The position numbers and the translations under genes are program-made. Source: Cinnamomum chago (Eukaryota; Streptophyta; Magnoliopsida; Laurales; Lauraceae). From it: 64,000 nucleotides of DNA. The stretch spans positions 41,881,501-41,945,500 of the forward strand of contig CP142458.1 of assembly GCA_038049695.1 (NCBI GenBank), in the 5' to 3' direction. Of the stretch, positions 12,953-25,256 are shown piece after piece (the stretch's first letter is position 1; each line of letters begins with the position of its first letter). The notes under the pieces are model-generated. The model was not told the DNA's origin. It worked only from the letters and a program-made list of their open reading frames with translations, and searched no databases.

Positions 12953-14724
12953 ATTGGTATCAGAGTCATACCTCATCTCTAATCATGTTAGATCAGCGAT
13001 CTAGATCTAATCTTTGCATGACATGCGAAGAGGATAGACCTAGGGCTATGTAAGGATCAGTTATGATTGGGTTTGTTTACTTTATGTTGTAAATTCATGT
13101 TTGGATAGTCACAAATGGGTTTAATTATGATGGAAGGATGGTAGGATGTCATTGAGAGCCTTCAAAAGTGTTTGGAGGTGTTTGGACTTGAATTGAAAAA
13201 ACCTAGTTTTCTGCTTTCGCCAAGCGAGTCGACCTGGCCCCGCGCTCGGTCGATCGGGTAACTGTAGGGTTGGTCGACCGAGCCCTCTGGGCGGTCGACC
13301 GGGAACACGAGATCACAACCAGCTCGACCCCCGCCGAGGGACACCCCCGGACCCCCTCTACGAAGTGCATGTATTAAAAGGGTGGCTACTTTTGGCATCT
13401 TGTTTTTCCATTGTGGTTTGGTAACCTAGTTTTGTGAGATGCTTTGTTGTTTGAGATACTAACTTGCAGGTGATAATGTCCTCTCCATATGGCCCATAAG
13501 TCTTTCACTTTGTTTTTATGGTTATTGGTTTATTTGAGGCTAAGTGTAAAGGGCATCATGGTTTCCTTGGTTTCCTGTGAAAGGGAAAGGCATGGTGAAT
13601 TTCCCTATAGCCCTTTTATTTCCATGTTTAGATTACCATGTAAGTCTCATAATTGAGGTATAGGAATTTGTGTAATTTTTCTAAATTTGTAAATTCTGGC
13701 GATGTCGGAGACGAAGAAGGAAAGTAAAGTTGGACTCCTAATCAAAGAGTTTGAAGATTACCAAAAGCCTTTTGGAGATGCCCAAAGAGTTTGAGGAATC
13801 CCAAAGTTTTGGAAAGTCTAGAAGTCCAAAAAGTCTATTCCGCTTGGGCCATGTGGAGGAGAGGACTAGTTTCTTATTTTAGCTTTTTCTATTTATGGAT
13901 GAATGCTTAATTTAGAATGTTTCCATATCTGATCCAAACATAGCAAGTTACCAAAATTGGTCAAATCAAATTAATTTTTTGAAAGAGTTCTAATTAGAGT
14001 TGATGGGCCCATGAGATGGATCCATTGGTAACACTAATTTAAAAACTAGACTTTTCTTAAAATAACTTGACTTGGAACCAATCATTGGTCATATCATTAG
14101 ATGATTTGATGTGTATATATGTGGGCCCATGTACCTTAAGGGAAATCCTCAATTCTAAAATATTAAGTGGGAGCGGGGCATTTATATTTAGAAATCTCTA
14201 AGGTTTTCCACCATAGGTCCATTGTAAGGAAAGTATTAGTCTTGCGCCATCTTGAGAATGGTCGTTCCCCACGGAGGGTTTTTACTTGTCTGGTTACTAG
14301 ATATGGATCTCCTATGGATAGTGTTGGTGAGACGGGGGCTAGCAACGGTTGTCATGCAATGCTAGTTGGTGGGTCACACTTAACTAAAATAATGATGTAG
14401 TATCCCCAAGGATTTGCCTCATTTATTTTAGAAACCGAAGCTAATCGGGAGTCATTCATTATTTGGTATGAGATACCTAGATAATAATGAATGAAAGGGA
14501 TCATGGAAAGTTAGTCTTAATCCTAATTTTGACCAACTTTGATCCGCACCAATCTAGGTGGTATTCGCACTCCCCAAGGAGGCATACCCCGAAGATTGGG
14601 ATTCCGATGTATTCTGAATTTAGTGGTTATGAGGATTCCCACATAAATTTGGTAGAATACTAAACCCTAATGTCATTTAAATTCATTAATTGAATGTATG
14701 GTTATGTGCTATAGTTTTTCAAGC
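12953..14724 (+). other. Copia-B primer site and 5' leader
   Basis: TGGTATCAGAGT at 12955-12966 is the primer site, with one mismatch to the usual TGGTATCAGAGC. The rest is non-coding leader collinear with Copia-A. TCGA-centred motifs lie at 13226-13301, including GGTCGACC at 13272-13279 and CGGTCGACCG at 13292-13301. Confidence 0.8.
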
Positions 14725-15420
14725 ATGAATTCAAATACTTTCAATCCACTTGCGACCATCCTCAACCAGAATAAATTGGTGGGATCCAACTATGTAGACT
14801 GGAAACGGAACCTGGATATTGTCCTTACTACTTCAGGATATAAATATGTCCTTACCAAAACCCCCCTTGATGAGCCTGGCCCGGATGCACCGAAAGAAGA
14901 AAAGGAACTTTACACCCAATGGGCAAAGATGATGAGATGGCCAGATGTTACATTCTGGCATCCACGTCTAGTGTTTTGCAACACCAACATCAATCCTATA
15001 AGACTGCATACGATATTATATCGAACTTAAAGGAGATGTTTACGGAACATGACAGGCCTGCTAGATAGGCTGCTATGAGGGTGCTTATAAGCACCAAGAT
15101 GGCTGAAGGCACACCAGTACAGGACCATATGTTGAAAATGATGGACTCATTGAATGAGTTAGATGTATTGGGGGTTGCGATTGATGCAGAATCGCAGATC
15201 GACATAATCCTTGAGTCACTACCAGAGTCATTCAACAATTTCAAGGTTAATTACAATATGAATAAGATGAATCTGACTCTGGCTGAGCTGTCTAGCCAGC
15301 TGGTGGTGGCTGAAGGGATTATGAAGAAGAAGTCAACTGCCCTAGTGACAGAAAAGTCAGATGCTAAGTCCAAGCCGAAAGGCAGAGGGCGGAAAGGCAA
15401 AAAGAAATTAGTTCCGAAAG
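14725..15420 (+). pseudogene. Copia-B gag, N-terminal part
   Basis: The start MNSNTFNPLATILNQNKLVG matches Copia-A gag without its early stop. The frame is lost near 14930 by a small indel and recovered at about 15075 (MAEGTPVQDHMLKMMDSLNE). It runs into the basic linker before the zinc knuckle and is cut at 15420 by Copia-C. The five bases GAAAG at 15416-15420 are the Copia-C target duplication. Gag forms the virus-like particle in this family. Confidence 0.85.
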
Positions 15421-17404
15421 TGAAAGATTATGCGTTTCAGATCTGAATGTAGGGACATCCATGGCTGATTTATGGAACGCCCAAAAGGATCTGAACTAGG
15501 CAGCGAAAAATAGCCATAAAAACGCATATAAACTCCATGAAATCATGATTAACATGTGTATAATGAAAGGAGATGAAAGAGGACTAATACCTTGATGATA
15601 TGAAGGCCTCAAATCTCTGAAACTAAAGCTCCAAAGGTCTGATCTCAGCCTGCAGTCAGCAATGCAAGTTGCAGGAATTTTCTGCAGTGGCTTTTGCTTT
15701 GATCATCTCTTCTATTCCACAACCCAATCTGATTGGCTTTCATTGTGGGATCAAACTATGGATTCCTAGATGGGTTTTCTGAAATATAATTTGTGGAAAA
15801 AAAACCAGGACCTAATCTCCTCTCTTCAATGAATGAAGAAGAAGAGAACCATGGACGTGTGTCTCTTCAATTTCTTTTGGGCAGCCAATAGGGCTTCTTA
15901 TTGTTGCACGCCTAGGGTTGTTATTCACTCCCTTTTGTTACACACCTAGGGTAGAGAGATCTATGTAAGATTTTTATATTCCTTTTTAGTTCTCTCTAAT
16001 AGGAATGACCATCCCATAAATTAGCAATCAACTACCTTAGGGGTGCAACACTTCCTAATTATAGATACTAAAATTTAGTAAACTTTAATCATAGGATTTC
16101 TTACCCAATGAGGAATTCCACCTTCCAAGTAAAGATACCTAGTCAAAGTTGGAAACCTCACACAAGGGGCTCCCATTATGGCTGGCCCACAAGATAGATA
16201 AACGCACCATGGCCCAAAAGTAAATAATTAAGCTAAAGTTAAATTCATGTATGCCATCAAAGGCCTATTTGAATTTAAACTAAAAATTTTTTTTCCACAA
16301 AAATTAATTCAACCTCATTTCATCTAATTAAATTAGGAAACCATGCCAATATAGGAAAATGGCTAGAAGAGGGACCAAAAGACATATTTGCCCTTGGCTC
16401 CCAAAATGACCAAAATGTCCACGCTAACCCCATAGCAACATTTAAGATCATTTTAACCCTAACTTATTCCACTAAAGAGTTATGGTTGCACTCCAGGGAC
16501 AAATATTAAATATGAAATAAGCTCGTCAGGTAATGACATTCGTCTTCGACCTACTAAGTGAAATGACCAAAATGCCCCTCTATGTAACATCCATAATCAA
16601 GTCAAGTCATCCGATGTACTATCAACCTTCTTGATTATATCTCAACCTTAGAACTTCGTATCCTTGACTTAATCATCATGCGGATATCATTCTCTTGGTC
16701 CAGGGAGCGACCCACAAGTTCAATATCCATATGGAACATCCATATACTAAGATCTTAGATTTTGATGATTAATCGGATAATTCTAAGGGGACGAATACTC
16801 CATCACAAGATGGCATAGATTCTATATTGCATCTGCAGGTCCCAACTAATCAAGCTCGAGTACCCAAAACACAGAGCTGTCGACCCATGAACAGGATCTC
16901 GCCCATAGTGAATTAAAGTACAAGAACTCGACTTCGTCAGTTCATCCACATATGCTCAAGATTAAGAGTACTGGTCACTCAGTAGCATAAGGTGACTTGA
17001 TCTCTCTCAGTGATAGTGCTATTTTAGAGATCATACCTACAAATGGTCCTGTTCAATGCATGACACATGCACTAATGAGATAAATCCGGAAAAGCCTCCC
17101 GTGACTAAGGTAAGTCACCCTGAATATAGGAGAGCATCTCACTATAACTTATACCAAGATGAAGTGCCCAACTCCATCTCTCAGTTATGAACCAATTTAT
17201 TATTTCAAGTGTCTATGACTCAGACCTATCTGTGTGTAGCCACTACACACCCAAGTCATTTACTAGAAACAATGGACCTTACACAAACATACATATATAC
17301 ATGCAGTAAGAGAAAAGAATAATTCTAATAAATAACCAGTAAATATCCAGTAACAGAGATGTGAATGCAGTCAGTGGGCTTTAGGGCATACACAAAACCT
17401 AACA
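15421..17404 (-). mobile_element. Copia-C 3' LTR (1,984 bp)
   Basis: The minus strand begins TGTTAGGTTTTGTGTATGCC and ends ATAATCTTTCA. It is followed by the duplication GAAAG. From about 15535 upward it is nearly base-identical to the 5' LTR; 15421-15534 is not. Confidence 0.9.
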
Positions 17405-17414
17405 AACTCCCACT
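17405..17414 (-). promoter_or_regulatory. Copia-C polypurine tract
   Basis: The minus strand reads AGTGGGAGTT directly before the 3' LTR. This is the usual plus-strand primer of Copia elements. Confidence 0.85.
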
Positions 17415-17418
17415 AGCA

Positions 17419-19981
17419 TTAAAGATCACTACTTCCTAACCTAACTCTCATAGACTCAACATGAGAACTGAACACTTTCTCAGTAAGAGTCTTAGTAAAA
17501 GGGTCAGCTAAGTTTTTGGCAGATGCAATCTGCTCCACCACTATTTCTCCTTCTTGGATGAACTCCCGAATCAAGTGGTACTTTCTCTTAATGTGTTTGC
17601 CTTTCATGTGATTCCTTGGCTCTTTGCTCTGTGCTACGGCACCGGTATTGTCACAGTACATGACAATCGGTTTCTGTTCGGTAGGAACAACTCCCAATTC
17701 CAATAGGAATTTTCTGAGCCATACAGCTTCCTTTCCTGCTTCCACTGCTGCCACATACTCTGCCTCCATGGTAGAATCAGCAGTACAATCTTGCTTGACA
17801 CTTCTCCATGATATAGCTCCTCCTGACAGAGTAAAAACGTATCCTGAGGTAGAATTGTTGGAATCTCTATCAGACTGGAAATCAGAGTCTGTATACGCCA
17901 GAGGCGTCAGATCATCTGCTCGATAGGTTAGCATATAATCTTTCGTTCTCCGAAGGTACTTGAATATATGCTTAACAGCTGTCCAGTGCACAAGTCCAGG
18001 GTTTGACTGATATCTGCTAACCATGCCAACAGCAAAGCAAATATCGGGTCTCGTACATAACATTGCATACATGAGGCTTCCAACAGCGGATGCATATGGA
18101 ACTCTCCTCATGTTTTCTATCTCCTCAGGTGTCTTAGGACATTGATCTCGAGATAGTGGTACTCCATGTCTAGAGGGTAATAAACCCTTCTTGGAGTCAT
18201 GCATGTTAAACTTGACCAAAATCTTCTCAATATATGAAGATTGAGATAAGGCTAGTGTCTTATTTTTGCGATCTCGCAAAAGCTTGATCCCTAAAACATA
18301 GCTCGCCTCACCCAAATCCTTCATTTGAAATTGAGATGATAACCAAACCTTAGTGGATGACAACATACCTACATCATTTCCAATGAGCAATATGTCATCC
18401 ACATACAGAACCAAAAATGCAACTGCGTTTCCATTTCCTTTCTTATACACACATGGTTCATCAACGTTTTGATCAAAGCTAAAAGATTTGACTGCCTGAT
18501 TAAACTTGTTGTTCCATGCTCTAGATGCTTGCTTAAGTCCATAAATGGACTTTTTAAGCTTACAAACCATGTTATCTTGGCCACTGGCAATGAAACCCTC
18601 TGGTTGCATCATATAGATGCATTCGTTAAGACTTCCGTTAAGAAAAGTTGTCTTGACGTCCATCTGCCATATCTCGTAGTCATAATGACATGCGATGGCT
18701 AAGAGAATCCTTATGGACTTGAGCATGGCCACTGGCAAGAAGGTTTCCTCATAATCGATACCCTCTTTCTGAGTATATCCTTTCGCCACCAGTCTCGCTT
18801 TGAAGGTCTCAACCTTCCCATCCACTCCTCTCTTCCTCTTGTAGATCCACTTGCACCCTATGGGTTTAATTCCTTCAGGTGCATCTACAAGATCCCAGAC
18901 CCGATTGGAATACAAAGAATCCAATTCAGACTTCATTGTTTGCTGCCACATGTCAGCATCCATATCCGTTACTGCTTCATCGTAACTAGCAGGATCCTCA
19001 ACCAGGTCCTCGGAGTCTGTCTTAAAAGACACTCCTAGATATCTGTCTGGCTGTCTAGGAATTCTCCCACTACGACGAGGCTCCGGAGTGTTAAAAGGAA
19101 TATCCTGTTCATCTACCGACTTAGGATCTGGTACAAGTGTTGCAGGAGATCCCAAAAGAATCTCCTCAAGTGTTTCTTTACAACTTAGCTCTTGGTGCAT
19201 CATGCAATCATCCTCCAAGTACCTAGCATGAGTGCCGATAAGTACTTTCTGCTCCTTTGGATGATAAAAGATGCCACCTCTTGTTCCCTTAGGATACCCA
19301 ATGAAATAGCACATTTCTGATCTTGGTTCCAGCTTAGTAGCTTTATCATTCAGTACATAGGCTGGACAACCCCAAATGTGGATATGTCTTAAACTGGGTT
19401 TTCGACCTGTCCATATTTCTTGCGGTATCCTAGGCACTGATTTAGAAGGGACTAGACTCAAAATGTATGCTGCTGCTTCTAGGGCATATCCCCAAAAAAA
19501 TATGGGTAGGGTTGCATGACTCATCATGGACCTTACCATATCTAGAAGGGTACGATTTCTTCTCTCTGCTACACCATTTTGCTGGGGTGTACCCGGTGCA
19601 GTCAACTGAGACACAATCCCATGTTGTGTGAGGTACTCTTTGAACTCACCCAGGAGGTACTCACGATCTCGATCAGATCGAAGGGCTTTGATATGTTTAC
19701 CTAATTGTAGCTCCGCCCCAGCCTTAAATTGCTTGAATTTATCAAAGGACTCAGACTTGCGTCGCATTAAGTACACATATCCATACCTAGAGTAATCATC
19801 AGTAAAGGTGATGAAATACTCATAACCTCCTCGAGCTGGTTTGCTCATAGGACCACACACATCAGTGTGAACCAATTCTAACAATTCCTTCGACCTCAGT
19901 CCCTTTGAAGAGAACGACCTTTTGGTCATCTTTCCTTTGAGACAAGATTCGTACTGAGGCAATGGTTCGAGATCTAATGAA
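17419..19981 (-). CDS. Copia-C integrase, reverse transcriptase and RNase H
   Basis: A long open frame runs from the nested-LTR junction to the stop at 17419, about 855 codons. In order it has the end of the zinc-binding integrase N-terminus (CLKGKMTKRSF), the integrase core (HTDVCGPM; TFTDDYSRYG; LRSDRDREY, where the usual GG of this motif is replaced; NGVAERRNRTL), the RT ([28 protein letters not shown], and the catalytic LYVDDILLIG), and RNase H (YTDSDF, SWRSVKQ, STMEAEY, ending NLADPFTKTL). The product integrates and copies the element. Its first 19 to 20 codons in the current frame come partly from the inserted LTR, so the native fusion to gag-protease is lost. Enzyme motifs look intact, unlike the other copies here. 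Confidence 0.93.
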
Positions 19982-19986
19982 CTCAA

Positions 19987-22006
19987 TGAAAGATAATGCA
20001 TTACAGATCTGTAATCATATTACAGAGGACGTCCAGGGCTGATCTAGTTTTCAAAAACTGATACTAATCTGATTTTCCAGCCATGAATCATGCATAAAAA
20101 ACTCCATGAAATCATAATCAACATGTGTACAATTAAAGGAGATACTAGAAGGCTCTTACCTTGATGATATGTAGACTTCAAATCTCTGAAATAAAGGATC
20201 CAAAAGGCTGAACTCAGACTGCAATCAGCAAACAAGTTGCTGGAATTTCCTGCAGTAGGATTGCCTTTGATCTTCTTCTCTATTTCACTTCCCAATCTGA
20301 TTGGCTTTGATGGTGGGATCTCAAACTAGGTTTCTCCTTCTTGTTTCTCTTGATCTTATGTGAGAAAGACCAGACCTGATGTGCTTCTTCCTCAAGAAGA
20401 AAAACGTGGACCAGCCCAAGGTGAAATCTGATGTGCAATAAGGCAATGCAACTATGGACGTCCAAGAGACTATGTGGTTGTTTTCTCTTTCTCCAATGTA
20501 TCCCACGCCCCAAGTAGTTTCTCCCCCCTTTTCTTAATATGTTGCACGCCCAATATGAAAAGGGATCAGCTATATATAATGCTGATTTCTTGGAGAGAAA
20601 GTATCTTGAAAGAACTAGGAAACCAAGGAGAAAAACTAGGAACTTTCCATAAAAAGAATAAGCAACCAGCCACATGGATGTCCACCCTTTCCCTTTCTAG
20701 TTTAGTTTCCAAAATTAATTAGAAAGCTACTAAACTTTAGGAACTTGCACAAAAAGAAATCCTTCCAAAACGGGACCTACACAAACTTGGGACCCAATTA
20801 CTAGGGACCACATTGACTAGTCCACACACTATGGCCCATGCATCAAATAATTTATCTAGAGTTGTAATTCATGTATGCCAACATGGGCCTATTTGAATTT
20901 AAACTCAAAATTATTTCTCCACACATTTAAACAATTTAGGAAACCTCGCCAATATGGGAAAGTGACTAGAGAAGGGACCAAAAGACATATTTGCCCTTGG
21001 CTCCCAAAATGACCAAAATGTCCATGCTAAACCCATAGCAACATTAAGACCATTTTAACCTTAACTCATTCCACTAGAGAGTTATGGTTGCACTCTAGGG
21101 ACAAATATTAAATTGCATATCAAGCTCATCATAAACTAACGCTTGTCTTTGACCTACCAAGTATAATGACCACAATGCCCCTCCATGTAACATCCATAAT
21201 CAAGTAGGTTAACAGATGTACTATCTACCTTCTTAATTACATCTCAACCTTAGAACTTCATATCCTTGACCTAATCATCATCCGCATATCAGTCTCTTGA
21301 TCCAGGGAGCGACCCACAAGTTCAATATCCATATGGAACATCCATATACTAAGATCTTAGATTCTGATGATTAATCGGATAATTCTAAGGGGACGATCAT
21401 TCCATCACACGATGGCATAGATTCCATATTGCATTTGCACGTCCCAACTAATCAAGCCCAAGTACCCAAAACACAGAGCTGTTGACCCATGAACAGGATC
21501 TCACCCATAGTGAATTAAAGTACAAGAACTCGACTTCGTCAGTTCATCCACAAATGCTCAAGATTAAGAGCACTGGTCACTCAGTAGCAAGAGGTGATTT
21601 GATCTCTCTCTATGATAGTACTATTTTAGAGATCACACCTACAAGTGGTCCTGTTCAATGCATGACACATGCACTAATGAGATAAATCCGGAAAAGCCTC
21701 CCGTGACTTAGGTAAGTCACCCTGAATACAGGGGAGTATCTCATTATAACTTATACCAAGATGAAGTGCCCAACTCCATCTCTCAGTTATGAACAAGTTT
21801 ATTGTTTCAAGTGTCCATGACTCAGACCTTACTGTGTGTAACCACTACACACCTAAGTCATTACTAGAAAATAATGGGCCTTACACAGCCATACATATAC
21901 ACAAGTATTAAGAGAAAGATGTCATTCCATTAAATAACCAATAAATATCCAGTAACAGAGATGTGAGTGCAGTCAGTGGGCTTTAGGGCATACACCAATC
22001 CCAACA
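19987..22006 (-). mobile_element. Solo LTR of the Copia-C family (2,020 bp) inside Copia-C
   Basis: It has the same ends as the Copia-C LTRs (minus strand TGTTGGGATTGGTGTATGCC...TCTTTCA). It is flanked by CTCAA at 19982-19986 and 22007-22011, so both ends and the 5-bp duplication are fixed. It lies between the integrase zinc-binding region and the core of the host copy. It is more diverged from the Copia-C LTRs than they are from each other. GGACGTCC is at 20027-20034 and TGGACGTCCA at 20455-20464. Confidence 0.95.
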
Positions 22007-22011
22007 CTCAA

Positions 22012-23400
22012 GGGCCCATCCTCTACCAACCTCTGAATCCGTTTTAGGTTAATATGACCCAAACGCAAGTGCCAAAGATAAGTGTCATTGGTTGAAGATA
22101 GCTTCCTCTTAAGGGAAGTTAAGCTTTCTAGTTGTATATTATGCAGTGTGGGAGCAATAGGATATATATAAAATAAGTTGTTATGCATTCTACCGGAACA
22201 TATAACGTTTCCATCTCTACTGATATCAACACCAAAATGGAACGAAACTGAATAATTAAATTCAATAAGACTGGAAACTGAAATTAAATTCTTCCTCATG
22301 TCCGGAACATAGAGAACATTATTTAAAACCAATATCCTATTGTTTAAGAAATGTAAAGTAGCATCTCCCACTGCATCTGCCCAAACTTTGGTTCCAGTTC
22401 CAACTCTGAGGGCTAACTCTCCTTTCTTAAGCTTCTGCATTATCTGAAACCCCTGCAATGAGTTGCAGATATGATTAGTGGCTCCAGAGTCTACTATCCA
22501 TGAATCAGTAGAATCAACCACAAAACAGGTTTCAATGTAGTAGGAAAGAGATATACCTTTCTTAGCAGAGGCCAGGAACTTGGGACAATCTTTCTTCCAG
22601 TGACCTTTAAGGCCGCACTTGAAGCATTTCCCTTTGGGCTTCTCACCTGTACCCTTGTCCTTCTTCTTACCAGCATTGCCCTTTTTCTGTCCCTTTCCCT
22701 TATCCTGCTTCTTCTTGAATTTCTTCCCTTTCGGGTTCAATTTAGAGGAAGACTGGAAAAAGTGAGCTTGGCCTTTGGGCTTCATGATAGCCTCTGCCGC
22801 CTGGAGTTCTTTCATTAACTCTGGTAAACTCATGTCCATCTTGTTCATACTGAAATTGAGCTTGAACTGGTTGAAAGAGTCCGGCAGAGTTTCGAGAATC
22901 ATATCAGTCTGACTCTCTGCATCAATCTCAGCCCCTAGGATCTCAGCCACATTGAAGCAATCCATCATCTTGAGCATATGCTCTCTGACGGGTGTTCCTT
23001 CGGCCATCCTAGTATTCATGATTGTCCTTATAGCAGCTTGCCTAGCTGGCCTGCTTTTCTCTGCGAACATCTCAGACAAGGACAACATGATGTCAGAAGC
23101 TGTGTCCATATGCTCGTGCTATGTTTGCAACACGTTGGACATGGAAGCAAGCATGTAGCATTTAGCTATGCTATTCGTTTTCTTCCATTTCTTTTCAGCC
23201 TCTTGCTGGTCATCTGTAGAATTATCATTAATCGCAGGACAGGGTTCCATCAAGACATACTTGTACTCTGCAGTAAGTACTATGTCAAGATTCCTTTTCC
23301 AGTCCACGTAGTTCGGACCAGTAAGTTTGTTCTCACGTAAAATACTCATCAACGGGCTAAAAGAACCCCTTGTCATCTCTCTGGATATATAACGGTTCAT
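22012..23400 (-). pseudogene. Copia-C gag and protease
   Basis: The best start is the ATG at 23400 (MNRYISREMTRGSF); the open frame extends a little further upstream without an ATG. Gag reads through LTGPNYVDWKRNLDIVL and is broken by one in-frame TAG at 23119-23121. It then continues through the matrix/capsid-like region, a lysine-rich linker, the zinc knuckle (CFKCGLKGHWKKDC), the protease (WIVDSGATNHIC) and the GAG-pre-integrase (LWHLRLGHINL). It ends at the CTCAA duplication. With one stop it is nearly intact, consistent with the similar LTRs. Confidence 0.9.
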
Positions 23401-23509
23401 AATTAGATAGGCAGTATATATGTAACAGGTATATGGTGCTTGTAATAAAAGGAAAAACACGCACTGCTAACTATTTACATTATTAACCCTTATCATAATG
23501 TATCAGTGT

Positions 23510-24010
23510 CTCAACCTCCTCATAGACCCTCCATCGAAGGGATGGCCGAATCTATAGTCTCGTTGAGTAAAACCTCGCTTATTTGGATTATCACTATCTG
23601 GATTTAGCATATCCAGTGACAGTCCAATCACTGATTGGTTTGGCCTCATATGACAAATAACACTAACTCCTAGGGAGAGGTTATTACCGTCTTGTGTCAA
23701 GTGTGTTACGATCTCTTATGAAATTTCCCAGAATGTCTATGACTTGAGTTCTTCGAAGGGAAGTAACTTTAATCAACTCTTGGAGTGAACTTTAGTAAAA
23801 AGCTCCACCGAAGGGATGGCCGCTCCTACCAACACTTCATCGACATTCTATAGAAGTGATCTTTAGTAAAGAACTCCACCGTAGGGGTGGCCGCTCCCAC
23901 TAACACCTCATTATGAATATTCACATGAGTTCACCTACTAACCCCTTGAAGTGATCTTTAGTAAAGAACTCCACCGAAGGGGTGGCCGTTCCCACTAACA
24001 CTTCATTGAG
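23510..24010 (-). repeat. Tandem repeats in the Copia-C leader, first array
   Basis: Three clear copies of a unit of roughly 60 to 85 bp (AGTGATCTTTAGTAAAGAACT then CCACCGAAGGGGTGGCCG) lie at about 23785-24005, with a weaker fourth near 23525. Each has a CACC...GGTGGCC segment able to form a short hairpin. Non-coding. Confidence 0.75.
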
Positions 24011-24906
24011 ATAGCATGAACCGAAAATGGAAGGCCGTGGGGTTTTTCCAAACCCCTCTCCCACTTGATTATTTATCACTAGGGTTTTAAAACACTTTTG
24101 ACCTTAACATCGTTACTCAAATCCTGTTTGAATCTAGCAAACTTAGTTAACAATTTTCATGACTCAATTGCTTAAGTCATCTTAAAAATAAATAACCTTT
24201 GCTTTAAAACATATTGAGTAAAGATCCTGGGACCTGTGGGTTATGGGCCCACTAAGGTAACAACGTATTAGATTTTAGTTTGGCCTCTATTGGAAAACAA
24301 GGGTACCAAGAAAAACTAAACCCTAACCAATTTTAAATCTTAGACAAAGAAGGGTGCTGGTCTAAGTTCCATTTAAAAACAATCAGCCAAACAAATCTGA
24401 TCTAATATAGAAAGAACCCAATTTTAAAAACCTAGTGGTGGCCATGTTACTAGGTGATAAACATAGCAATTATAGCAATTATATAAAAGCAATAAAAATA
24501 ATGCAATCCTTGATGGCTCCCTGCTCTTAGGACTTCAAATCCTTATTGAACTAGGACATCAAAAATAGATCTCCTCTTGCACCAAGAAGCCTTGTCTCCT
24601 CTATCACCAAGGATCCCCTTTTACTTGCAACCATGCAATCTTTGAAGCTTTCTTCTCTTGCTTGATGATATAAAAATAAATTTACATACAAGCAAACCAT
24701 GAAAAACAAAATCAAAAATTACATTGGAAGTCCCTATGCTTTTCAAGAAAGCTACATCAAATCTAGTTGGATAAATAAATTGAAATTACATTTTCCAATT
24801 AATAATAACACATCCAAATCCATACAACATTCATACGAACCATCAAGGATGCATATATGGCTGCATACAAAGAGGTTAGTGCATTCAAAATTCAGTATAC
24901 AGTACT

Positions 24907-25166
24907 ATACTGTATTCTGGAAAAATTCCAGCAACCTGGAAAAATTCTGCACGCCTATCATGCACTAAACAGTATTCTGAAAAAAAAATTCCAGCAATCT
25001 GGAACAATTCCTGCACACCTATCAAGCACTAAACAGTATTCTGAAAAAAAATCCCAGCAATCTGAAACAATTCCGGCACACCTATCATGCACTAAACAGT
25101 ATACTGAAAGAAAAACAGCAACCTGGAAAAAATTCCTGCACACCTATCATGCACTAAACAGTATCT
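24907..25166 (-). repeat. Tandem minisatellite next to the Copia-C primer site
   Basis: About four and a half copies of a unit of roughly 62 bp (CACTAAACAGTATTCTGAAA...CCAGCAATCTGGAACAATTC) occupy this stretch of the leader. An open frame across it arises from the repeat period and is not a gene. Confidence 0.8.
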
Positions 25167-25243
25167 AAAAGGGTGCCACCATGCCCTTAATTAAGTTAGG
25201 ATTAATATTAACACATCATGGGATCATGATTTCACATGGAAAG

Positions 25244-25255
25244 GCTCTGATACCA
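25244..25255 (-). promoter_or_regulatory. Copia-C primer binding site
   Basis: The minus strand reads TGGTATCAGAGC one base after the 5' LTR end, complementary to initiator-methionine tRNA. Confidence 0.92.
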
Positions 25256-25256
25256 C

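Noticed and set aside
20280..20675. 131-codon minus-strand frame in the solo LTR
   Set aside because: It lies entirely inside an LTR and is not kept in the two sister LTRs.
24857..25168. 103-codon frame in the Copia-C leader
   Set aside because: It is the 62-bp minisatellite read through; the repeated peptide follows the DNA repeat and it precedes the primer site.
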